Origin: Pycnopodia helianthoides
Taxonomy: Eukaryota > Echinodermata > Asteroidea > Forcipulatida > Asteriidae
DNA: 64,000 nt
NCBI GenBank assembly: GCA_032158295.1
Contig: CM063249.1
Coordinates: 14,612,078 to 14,676,077 of the forward strand
Direction: 5' to 3'
Under the pieces are notes generated by a model. That model ran no database searches and was not told the DNA's origin. It saw only the letters and a program-made list of their open reading frames with translations. The position numbers and the translations under genes are program-made. Positions 38,201 to 50,200 of this stretch are shown in pieces (position 1 is the first letter of the stretch; each line of letters opens with the position of its first letter).

Positions 38201-41200
38201 CCCCGGTAGCTTGTGTAGCCATCGACCCACAGTACCTCCTAAAAAGGCAAGGAGTATAGCAGTAAATGATAGAGAAATGATGGCGCTGTCCCATTCAGTG
38301 ACACTCCAACACTGTTGACTTGAGATTTACATAAAACTGTAAAAGTGTTTTTACATGCTTTATGGGTGAGGTTTGCGTCTGGGTAATATGTTCGTATTTT
38401 TGTCAAATTGACGGGGTGATATGACAAACATAAATAGGACCAGAGGAACTGGTTGACAAGTGTCAACAAATTGGTTTTCAAGGGGTAGACCGCGAGGATA
38501 TTTTTTCAGATCCTCTTTGTGTATAGCAATAACATGTTTTCATGCCTTCTTGGCACTCATCAGTTGCATGTGGGTGATTCTAATAGAATCTGTAGGTCTT
38601 ATGTCTTGTGAAAGACATATTATTTGTGTAGTTCGCTTAGGTTCAGGTAAAATGTAATATTTTCCGTATGCGGATTTTTAGTCCTGAGTTGAGTTTTCAG
38701 TATATGTGACCTGTTCCTCCAATAAGGATATTAGGATGTTTAGTGTTTCATCCGGGTCTTCAAAACCCGAAACATCAGGGGGTGGAGCGAGCTGTTTAGA
38801 GGTTGAGTCGGTTGGACTCCGGTTTAGTTTTGCTCTGATCATCTTTTCCCTTATGTTTTGATCTTTTCTATACGCAATGAAAGGAGGGTCTGGAAAGATC
38901 CCCGAAAGTGTTTCATGATTGCGTATTAGAGACCAGTTTTGTTTGATGGATTTGTTTAGGTCACTTTGGTTGATGTACGGGTTGTATGTCGTACTGAAAA
39001 CCAATGGAGTTTTGCTTTCCGTTTTTTCTTGTTGTTTATGAATCAAATTAGATCGTTCTCTGTGTGATACTGTTTCCGTGATTTTGTTTATCTCTGAAAG
39101 GTTATAGCCTCTTGCTATTAGCTTTTCAGAGAAATTGTTGACTTTAATTAAGAAATCATCTTCGTTATTTGTGTTTCTGGCATATCGGAGTGTTTCTCCG
39201 TATATGAATGCTTTGAACACATGTGGGGGGTGTGATGATGTCTTGTGTAGGTATTGGTAGGTTTCAGTAGGTTTGGTATATACTTTTGTGTCTAAAATAC
39301 CAGTTTCACTGAACCTTTTACCTTTGAAGATTGTTAGGTCAAGGTAGTTGATGGCAGTATCAGAGGCCTCAAAAGTGAATTTGAGGGTTGGGTGTATTTG
39401 ATTCATGTCGTTGATAAGGCTCTTGAAATTGTCAAGGGTGTTGTTATAGATGACAAGTATGTCGTCTCTATAACGCCACCAGGTTAGGATGTGATCAGTT
39501 TTTTCCAGGATTTGTTTTTCTTTTTCCAGAACATGTAGTGTAATATCACAGATTTCAGGGCTTGCTGTTGAACCCATGGCGCATCCGATTTTTTGGAGAT
39601 AGTAGTTGTTACTGAAATGGAAGCAGTTTCTTCCTAATATCAGTTCCAATAGCTTACGGATGCAGTTGGAGGGTGGTTTTGTGATAGAGTATGGGTGGTT
39701 GGTTCGGTCTAGGGCATCGCAAACACTGTTTATTGCTTCCGTTTGACGGACGTTTGTGTACATTGAGACAACATCAATACTTGTTATCAGAACATTGGGT
39801 GGAAATGTGGAATCCTCAAGTTTGCGCAATATGTCTGCGGTATCGCGGACATATGTTGGTTGGGCGGTAACTATCGGAAGAAGGAAAAAGTCCACAAATT
39901 CTGATATTTTGGCTGTAGGGCTTGAACATCCACTTATTATAGGTCTCCCTACGAAAGGCGTGCCCGCGGGTGGTGTTTTGTGTATCTTCGGCAGAAAATA
40001 CATAGTAGGGCAGTGGCCTGGTTGTGAGAGTGGATCAAGATAAGCCAGGGTTTGTTTGTTGATGTATTTGCTTCTATGCATATTGATGAGTAGGTTGTGG
40101 ACCATTGTAATGGTCTGTTGTGTGATATCTTGGTCAAGCTTTGTGTAGTGCTTGGATTCAAGATGTCGGTAGCCTACTTCAAGGTAATCAGTGCGGTTCA
40201 TTATGCAAATGCCTCTTCCTTTGTCGTAAGGTTTAATTACGATGTCTGGATTGTTTTTTAGTTTGGTTATGGCTGATATTTCTTGTTTGGTCATATTTCT
40301 GAGCTGATTGCGCAATCGAATATGAGCAAATTGGTATTTTGTGGCTTCCAAATAATTCTCGAGTGTCGCACATTGTGTTGAATTTGGATGCCATTTTGAG
40401 GGTGGTTTGAAAGGTTGAGCCTTGGTAGGTTTGTTGTGCATTAGGAAGGCAATTCTCATTCTTCTTTGGAAGATATTGAAATCACTCAGAAGTTTTTTAC
40501 GGGTGGGTTTGGCCGGAGTGGGAACAAAGTTGAGACCTTTTCCTAAAGCAACTTTCTCAATTGTGGAAAGGTTTGCCTTGGATAGGTTGGTTATGAAATG
40601 TTCACTTTCTTCTGCCAGTTGTTTAAGAATATTATTCTTTTTGAACCGTTTAGATTTGGAGCATGTGTGTGAAAAGTTATTGGCTTTTCTTTGGGAGCTG
40701 TTTGCTCGTTTATCAAACTTTCGTTTAGTCATACTTATGAAAGAAGAGTTATACCAGTAGTTGTGTTCAGTAATAATATATACTTGGATTTGTCGTATTA
40801 TATTATTATTATTAGATTATTTATTTAATGAAAAATAAATAACAAAGCTGTATATTATCTCTCTTTGGAAGATGGGGTGGTCCTGAAAAGGACCGGTTTG
40901 TTTGAAAGTAAACGAGTTACAGGTGCTCCCGTTTTCTCTTCGAGCCCTTGCTTGCCGGTTGTCTTGGTCTTGTGAAGTACCCGAAGAGTTGAGTGGCCGT
41001 TCTCAGGTTGGCTCCTTCAAAGTCTGCTACAAGCTTGGTTCTTGCCTCTTTCCTCGCCGTCCCCAATTTCTGTTCGATCTCCTTCTCCTGGAACTTGTAC
41101 TCTTCCAGTGCTAGTTGTACTAGAAGCAACGAGGCTTTTGACGTGAGTCTATTCCAGTTCTCCGTAAAGGAGGGCTGAAAGGTTAGGCCTCGGTGCGGGT

Positions 41201-44200
41201 GTGGTGGTTTCGCCGTTGATTTTAGGTAGACCGGAGGTTTGTTTGTTGTTATGGCTTGGTTGTAAACTCCTAGTTGACTAGTGATGTGGCTTTTGGCGGC
41301 CGATAGTCTGTTGACTGGTTCCGCCAAAAGTTTCACGTTGTTGAAGTCAGTTTCTGATAGCCTGATACGAGGGACAGGGGTTTCGTTTGCGAATTCCTCC
41401 CTGACCTCGAGAGATGTAATTAGGGAGTCCTCTAGGCGGTCTATCAGGGGCAGTTGTCCGCACTGGAAGTCGCTAGAGTTGGAGGATGCAGGAGATGGTG
41501 GGTCCTGGCTGGGAGGAGGTTGAGGGCTTGTTTTGGTGCGTCGCTTGAAGGATTTACTTAGCTTGGTCGACATGTTGTCAGTGGCGTGATCGCCGTGGTG
41601 ACAGGGTATATATCCAGAGAAAAAGTGGACGCTGCGAAGGTCACTCAGGTGTATGCTTCCAGGAGTTGCGGGTAGTTGATTGGTTGGTTGAAGTTCCTTT
41701 GTGTTCAGAAGGTGTTAGTGTCCAGTAGTTCCGGTGGTTGGCTCGCACAAAATGCGCGGGAATACTGAATGTGGGATTCTGGATTCCGTGGCAAGTTTGT
41801 GTTTGTTTTTTTGTGGAAATGGCGAAATTTTCCCTTTTCGAATGCGAAAAAATGAGAAATAAAATTGTAGTACCATTTCTACAGATGTGTGGAGTACTAA
41901 TTGAGTATATGAGCCAGATTATTTGTTCCCTTCCGGTTGCGGAATTGGGAAAGGTATCACGGGTTGTTTGTGTGTGAAGGGTTGTAATGATTTTCTATTG
42001 TTTTGGAGCAAATATTTCTGTTCTGTCCCGCCTGCGGGTGTGTGAACGGGGAGTGGTTATACTTTTTTTTGCTCGTGTTTGTTTTTATTTTGGAAGATGT
42101 TCCATGATTTGATTTTGAAAATCTCATTTCCCGAGGAAATGGTATATATACCCGGTTGCGGGTAAATTGTAGTATTGTGGTACCTTAGTTATATTATAAG
42201 GTGTATAAACGGGTTTGACATCGAGACAAGGGTTTATGGGTTGTGGGTAGTGTTTTGTAAAGAAAATAATGGATTGCTGTTTGCGTTTACATTATAATCT
42301 CTTATATGGTAATTAATTATTAAATAATAATTAATTCAAGAGTGTGGGTACCCATTCATTTATGTGTTTTCCATCTGAATGCAGAAAGTTTCGGAAAAAT
42401 ATTGAAAGGTGTTTGGTGTCCTTTTTAAAACCGGATTGCGGAAGGAAAAGGTTTTGAGTTTATTTTCAATATTTGTATTTATGTGGATGTCAGGTTCGTT
42501 CTTTTTTAAGAAGAGCGGAACGGATTTTGGTTTTGGACATCATGGTAATGATGTTATTTGGTCATGTTTTTAGACGGACCGGTAGGTATCAAGTCGTGTA
42601 GTGGCATAAAGTATGTCTTATACCTGTTGTAGTGCAGTGTGGAGCAACCTGAAGATACCAGTCTCGCTAAACGAGTGGTATACCCCGGTAGCTTGTGTAG
42701 CCATCGACCCACAGTACCTCCTAAAAAGGCAAGGAGTATAGCAGTAAATGATAGAGAAATGATGGCGCTGTCCCATTCAGTGACACTCCAACACTGTTGA
42801 CTTGAGATTTACATAAAACTGTAAAAGTGTTTTTACATGCTTTATGGGTGAGGTTTGCGTCTGGGTAATATGTTCGTATTTTTGTCAAATTGACGGGGGT
42901 GATATGACAAACATAAATAGGACCAGAGGAACTGGTTGACAAGTGTCAACAAATTGGTTTTCAAGGGGTAGACCGCGAGGATATTTTTTCAGATCCTCTT
43001 TGTGTATAGCAATAACATGTTTTCATGCCTTCTTGGCACTCATCAGTTGCATGTGGGTGATTCTAATAGAATCTGTAGGTCTTATGTCTTGTGAAAGACA
43101 TATTATTTGTGTAGTTCGCTTAGGTTCAGGTAAAATGTAATATTTTCCGTATGCGGATTTTTAGTCCTGAGTTGAGTTTTCAGTATATGTGACCTGTTCC
43201 TCCAATAAGGATATTAGGATGTTTAGTGTTTCATCCGGGTCTTCAAAACCCGAAACATCAGGGGGTGGAGCGAGCTGTTTAGAGGTTGAGTCGGTTGGAC
43301 TCCGGTTTAGTTTTGCTCTGATCATCTTTTCCCTTATGTTTTGATCTTTTCTATACGCAATGAAAGGAGGGTCTGGAAAGATCCCCGAAAGTGTTTCATG
43401 ATTGCGTATTAGAGACCAGTTTTGTTTGATGGATTTGTTTAGGTCACTTTGGTTGATGTACGGGTTGTATGTCGTACTGAAAACCAATGGAGTTTTGCTT
43501 TCCGTTTTTTCTTGTTGTTTATGAATCAAATTAGATCGTTCTCTGTGTGATACTGTTTCCGTGATTTTGTTTATCTCTGAAAGGTTATAGCCTCTTGCTA
43601 TTAGCTTTTCAGAGAAATTGTTGACTTTAATTAAGAAATCATCTTCGTTATTTGTGTTTCTGGCATATCGGAGTGTTTCTCCGTATATGAATGCTTTGAA
43701 CACATGTGGGGGGTGTGATGATGTCTTGTGTAGGTATTGGTAGGTTTCAGTAGGTTTGGTATATACTTTTGTGTCTAAAATACCAGTTTCACTGAACCTT
43801 TTACCTTTGAAGATTGTTAGGTCAAGGTAGTTGATGGCAGTATCAGAGGCCTCAAAAGTGAATTTGAGGGTTGGGTGTATTTGATTCATGTCGTTGATAA
43901 GGCTCTTGAAATTGTCAAGGGTGTTGTTATAGATGACAAGTATGTCGTCTCTATAACGCCACCAGGTTAGGATGTGATCAGTTTTTTCCAGGATTTGTTT
44001 TTCTTTTTCCAGAACATGTAGTGTAATATCACAGATTTCAGGGCTTGCTGTTGAACCCATGGCGCATCCGATTTTTTGGAGATAGTAGTTGTTACTGAAA
44101 TGGAAGCAGTTTCTTCCTAATATCAGTTCCAATAGCTTACGGATGCAGTTGGAGGGTGGTTTTGTGATAGAGTATGGGTGGTTGGTTCGGTCTAGGGCAT

Positions 44201-47200
44201 CGCAAACACTGTTTATTGCTTCCGTTTGACGGACGTTTGTGTACATTGAGACAACATCAATACTTGTTATCAGAACATTGGGTGGAAATGTGGAATCCTC
44301 AAGTTTGCGCAATATGTCTGCGGTATCGCGGACATATGTTGGTTGGGCGGTAACTATCGGAAGAAGGAAAAAGTCCACAAATTCTGATATTTTGGCTGTA
44401 GGGCTTGAACATCCACTTATTATAGGTCTCCCTACGAAAGGCGTGCCCGCGGGTGGTGTTTTGTGTATCTTCGGCAGAAAATACATAGTAGGGCAGTGGC
44501 CTGGTTGTGAGAGTGGATCAAGATAAGCCAGGGTTTGTTTGTTGATGTATTTGCTTCTATGCATATTGATGAGTAGGTTGTGGACCATTGTAATGGTCTG
44601 TTGTGTGATATCTTGGTCAAGCTTTGTGTAGTGCTTGGATTCAAGATGTCGGTAGCCTACTTCAAGGTAATCAGTGCGGTTCATTATGCAAATGCCTCTT
44701 CCTTTGTCGTAAGGTTTAATTACGATGTCTGGATTGTTTTTTAGTTTGGTTATGGCTGATATTTCTTGTTTGGTCATATTTCTGAGCTGATTGCGCAATC
44801 GAATATGAGCAAATTGGTATTTTGTGGCTTCCAAATAATTCTCGAGTGTCGCACATTGTGTTGAATTTGGATGCCATTTTGAGGGTGGTTTGAAAGGTTG
44901 AGCCTTGGTAGGTTTGTTGTGCATTAGGAAGGCAATTCTCATTCTTCTTTGGAAGATATTGAAATCACTCAGAAGTTTTTTACGGGTGGGTTTGGCCGGA
45001 GTGGGAACAAAGTTGAGACCTTTTCCTAAAGCAACTTTCTCAATTGTGGAAAGGTTTGCCTTGGATAGGTTGGTTATGAAATGTTCACTTTCTTCTGCCA
45101 GTTGTTTAAGAATATTATTCTTTTTGAACCGTTTAGATTTGGAGCATGTGTGTGAAAAGTTATTGGCTTTTCTTTGGGAGCTGTTTGCTCGTTTATCAAA
45201 CTTTCGTTTAGTCATACTTATGAAAGAAGAGTTATACCAGTAGTTGTGTTCAGTAATAATATATACTTGGATTTGTCGTATTATATTATTATTATTAGAT
45301 TATTTATTTAATGAAAAATAAATAACAAAGCTGTATATTATCTCTCTTTGGAAGATGGGGTGGTCCTGAAAAGGACCGGTTTGTTTGAAAGTAAACGAGT
45401 TACAGGTGCTCCCGTTTTCTCTTCGAGCCCTTGCTTGCCGGTTGTCTTGGTCTTGTGAAGTACCCGAAGAGTTGAGTGGCCGTTCTCAGGTTGGCTCCTT
45501 CAAAGTCTGCTACAAGCTTGGTTCTTGCCTCTTTCCTCGCCGTCCCCAATTTCTGTTCGATCTCCTTCTCCTGGAACTTGTACTCTTCCAGTGCTAGTTG
45601 TACTAGAAGCAACGAGGCTTTTGACGTGAGTCTATTCCAGTTCTCCGTAAAGGAGGGCTGAAAGGTTAGGCCTCGGTGCGGGTGTGGTGGTTTCGCCGTT
45701 GATTTTAGGTAGACCGGAGGTTTGTTTGTTGTTATGGCTTGGTTGTAAACTCCTAGTTGACTAGTGATGTGGCTTTTGGCGGCCGATAGTCTGTTGACTG
45801 GTTCCGCCAAAAGTTTCACGTTGTTGAAGTCAGTTTCTGATAGCCTGATACGAGGGACAGGGGTTTCGTTTGCGAATTCCTCCCTGACCTCGAGAGATGT
45901 AATTAGGGAGTCCTCTAGGCGGTCTATCAGGGGCAGTTGTCCGCACTGGAAGTCGCTAGAGTTGGAGGATGCAGGAGATGGTGGGTCCTGGCTGGGAGGA
46001 GGTTGAGGGCTTGTTTTGGTGCGTCGCTTGAAGGATTTACTTAGCTTGGTCGACATGTTGTCAGTGGCGTGATCGCCGTGGTGACAGGGTATATATCCAG
46101 AGAAAAAGTGGACGCTGCGAAGGTCACTCAGGTGTATGCTTCCAGGAGTTGCGGGTAGTTGATTGGTTGGTTGAAGTTCCTTTGTGTTCAGAAGGTGTTA
46201 GTGTCCAGTAGTTCCGGTGGTTGGCTCGCACAAAATGCGCGGGAATACTGAATGTGGGATTCTGGATTCCGTGGCAAGTTTGTGTTTGTTTTTTTGTGGA
46301 AATGGCGAAATTTTCCCTTTTCGAATGCGAAAAAATGAGAAATAAAATTGTAGTACCATTTCTACAGATGTGTGGAGTACTAATTGAGTATATGAGCCAG
46401 ATTATTTGTTCCCTTCCGGTTGCGGAATTGGGAAAGGTATCACGGGTTGTTTGTGTGTGAAGGGTTGTAATGATTTTCTATTGTTTTGGAGCAAATATTT
46501 CTGTTCTGTCCCGCCTGCGGGTGTGTGAACGGGGAGTGGTTATACTTTTTTTTGCTCGTGTTTGTTTTTATTTTGGAAGATGTTCCATGATTTGATTTTG
46601 AAAATCTCATTTCCCGAGGAAATGGTATATATACCCGGTTGCGGGTAAATTGTAGTATTGTGGTACCTTAGTTATATTATAAGGTGTATAAACGGGTTTG
46701 ACATCGAGACAAGGGTTTATGGGTTGTGGGTAGTGTTTTGTAAAGAAAATAATGGATTGCTGTTTGCGTTTACATTATAATCTCTTATATGGTAATTAAT
46801 TATTAAATAATAATTAATTCAAGAGTGTGGGTACCCATTCATTTATGTGTTTTCCATCTGAATGCAGAAAGTTTCGGAAAAATATTGAAAGGTGTTTGGT
46901 GTCCTTTTTAAAACCGGATTGCGGAAGGAAAAGGTTTTGAGTTTATTTTCAATATTTGTATTTATGTGGATGTCAGGTTCGTTCTTTTTTAAGAAGAGCG
47001 GAACGGATTTTGGTTTTGGACATCATGGTAATGATGTTATTTGGTCATGTTTTTAGACGGACCGGTAGGTATCAAGTCGTGTAGTGGCATAAAGTATGTC
47101 TTATACCTGTTGTAGTGCAGTGTGGAGCAACCTGAAGATACCAGTCTCGCTAAACGAGTGGTATACCCCGGTAGCTTGTGTAGCCATCGACCCACAGTAC

Positions 47201-50200
47201 CTCCTAAAAAGGCAAGGAGTATAGCAGTAAATGATAGAGAAATGATGGCGCTGTCCCATTCAGTGACACTCCAACACTGTTGACTTGAGATTTACATAAA
47301 ACTGTAAAAGTGTTTTTACATGCTTTATGGGTGAGGTTTGCGTCTGGGTAATATGTTCGTATTTTTGTCAAATTGACGGGGGTGATATGACAAACATAAA
47401 TAGGACCAGAGGAACTGGTTGACAAGTGTCAACAAATTGGTTTTCAAGGGGTAGACCGCGAGGATATTTTTTCAGATCCTCTTTGTGTATAGCAATAACA
47501 TGTTTTCATGCCTTCTTGGCACTCATCAGTTGCATGTGGGTGATTCTAATAGAATCTGTAGGTCTTATGTCTTGTGAAAGACATATTATTTGTGTAGTTC
47601 GCTTAGGTTCAGGTAAAATGTAATATTTTCCGTATGCGGATTTTTAGTCCTGAGTTGAGTTTTCAGTATATGTGACCTGTTCCTCCAATAAGGATATTAG
47701 GATGTTTAGTGTTTCATCCGGGTCTTCAAAACCCGAAACATCAGGGGGTGGAGCGAGCTGTTTAGAGGTTGAGTCGGTTGGACTCCGGTTTAGTTTTGCT
47801 CTGATCATCTTTTCCCTTATGTTTTGATCTTTTCTATACGCAATGAAAGGAGGGTCTGGAAAGATCCCCGAAAGTGTTTCATGATTGCGTATTAGAGACC
47901 AGTTTTGTTTGATGGATTTGTTTAGGTCACTTTGGTTGATGTACGGGTTGTATGTCGTACTGAAAACCAATGGAGTTTTGCTTTCCGTTTTTTCTTGTTG
48001 TTTATGAATCAAATTAGATCGTTCTCTGTGTGATACTGTTTCCGTGATTTTGTTTATCTCTGAAAGGTTATAGCCTCTTGCTATTAGCTTTTCAGAGAAA
48101 TTGTTGACTTTAATTAAGAAATCATCTTCGTTATTTGTGTTTCTGGCATATCGGAGTGTTTCTCCGTATATGAATGCTTTGAACACATGTGGGGGGTGTG
48201 ATGATGTCTTGTGTAGGTATTGGTAGGTTTCAGTAGGTTTGGTATATACTTTTGTGTCTAAAATACCAGTTTCACTGAACCTTTTACCTTTGAAGATTGT
48301 TAGGTCAAGGTAGTTGATGGCAGTATCAGAGGCCTCAAAAGTGAATTTGAGGGTTGGGTGTATTTGATTCATGTCGTTGATAAGGCTCTTGAAATTGTCA
48401 AGGGTGTTGTTATAGATGACAAGTATGTCGTCTCTATAACGCCACCAGGTTAGGATGTGATCAGTTTTTTCCAGGATTTGTTTTTCTTTTTCCAGAACAT
48501 GTAGTGTAATATCACAGATTTCAGGGCTTGCTGTTGAACCCATGGCGCATCCGATTTTTTGGAGATAGTAGTTGTTACTGAAATGGAAGCAGTTTCTTCC
48601 TAATATCAGTTCCAATAGCTTACGGATGCAGTTGGAGGGTGGTTTTGTGATAGAGTATGGGTGGTTGGTTCGGTCTAGGGCATCGCAAACACTGTTTATT
48701 GCTTCCGTTTGACGGACGTTTGTGTACATTGAGACAACATCAATACTTGTTATCAGAACATTGGGGGAAATGTGGAATCCTCAAGTTTGCGCAATATGTC
48801 TGCGGTATCGCGGACATATGTTGGTTGGGCGGTAACTATCGGAAGAAGGAAAAAGTCCACAAATTCTGATATTTTGGCTGTAGGGCTTGAACATCCACTT
48901 ATTATAGGTCTCCCTACGAAAGGCGTGCCCGCGGGTGGTGTTTTGTGTATCTTCGGCAGAAAATACATAGTAGGGCAGTGGCCTGGTTGTGAGAGTGGAT
49001 CAAGATAAGCCAGGGTTTGTTTGTTGATGTATTTGCTTCTATGCATATTGATGAGTAGGTTGTGGACCATTGTAATGGTCTGTTGTGTGATATCTTGGTC
49101 AAGCTTTGTGTAGTGCTTGGATTCAAGATGTCGGTAGCCTACTTCAAGGTAATCAGTGCGGTTCATTATGCAAATGCCTCTTCCTTTGTCGTAAGGTTTA
49201 ATTACGATGTCTGGATTGTTTTTTAGTTTGGTTATGGCTGATATTTCTTGTTTGGTCATATTTCTGAGCTGATTGCGCAATCGAATATGAGCAAATTGGT
49301 ATTTTGTGGCTTCCAAATAATTCTCGAGTGTCGCACATTGTGTTGAATTTGGATGCCATTTTGAGGGTGGTTTGAAAGGTTGAGCCTTGGTAGGTTTGTT
49401 GTGCATTAGGAAGGCAATTCTCATTCTTCTTTGGAAGATATTGAAATCACTCAGAAGTTTTTTACGGGTGGGTTTGGCCGGAGTGGGAACAAAGTTGAGA
49501 CCTTTTCCTAAAGCAACTTTCTCAATTGTGGAAAGGTTTGCCTTGGATAGGTTGGTTATGAAATGTTCACTTTCTTCTGCCAGTTGTTTAAGAATATTAT
49601 TCTTTTTGAACCGTTTAGATTTGGAGCATGTGTGTGAAAAGTTATTGGCTTTTCTTTGGGAGCTGTTTGCTCGTTTATCAAACTTTCGTTTAGTCATACT
49701 TATGAAAGAAGAGTTATACCAGTAGTTGTGTTCAGTAATAATATATACTTGGATTTGTCGTATTATATTATTATTATTAGATTATTTATTTAATGAAAAA
49801 TAAATAACAAAGCTGTATATTATCTCTCTTTGGAAGATGGGGTGGTCCTGAAAAGGACCGGTTTGTTTGAAAGTAAACGAGTTACAGGTGCTCCCGTTTT
49901 CTCTTCGAGCCCTTGCTTGCCGGTTGTCTTGGTCTTGTGAAGTACCCGAAGAGTTGAGTGGCCGTTCTCAGGTTGGCTCCTTCAAAGTCTGCTACAAGCT
50001 TGGTTCTTGCCTCTTTCCTCGCCGTCCCCAATTTCTGTTCGATCTCCTTCTCCTGGAACTTGTACTCTTCCAGTGCTAGTTGTACTAGAAGCAACGAGGC
50101 TTTTGACGTGAGTCTATTCCAGTTCTCCGTAAAGGAGGGCTGAAAGGTTAGGCCTCGGTGCGGGTGTGGTGGTTTCGCCGTTGATTTTAGGTAGACCGGA

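Larger units (their letters stand above)
38263..42744 (-). mobile_element. Penelope-like element, unit B (clean, 4482 bp)
   Basis: A complete unit. On the minus strand the order is: 5' region (about 42744-41574), ORF1, a 184-nt spacer, ORF2, and a 3' region with the hammerhead motif. The junction with the next unit reads GGAGTATAGCAG then TAAATGATAG on the plus strand and is the same at 42744/42745 and 47227/47228. It differs from unit C by one G in a G run near 38413. TATA-like stretches lie at about 41606-41613 and 42142-42150; promoter use is not shown. Confidence 0.95.
42745..47227 (-). mobile_element. Penelope-like element, unit C (clean, 4483 bp)
   Basis: Complete and with both ORFs intact. 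It is the best reference copy in the array and carries five G where unit B has four near 38413. Confidence 0.95.

Noticed and set aside
38460..38657. Repeated plus-strand ORFs in each unit (65, 79, 80, 95 and 112 aa)
   Set aside because: They recur only because the units recur, lie opposite ORF1/ORF2 or in leader sequence, and show no protein features.
42721..42942. 73-aa minus-strand ORF in the 3' region as a C-terminal endonuclease exon
   Set aside because: No GIY-YIG or Cys motif; it spans the unit junction and changes sequence with it.
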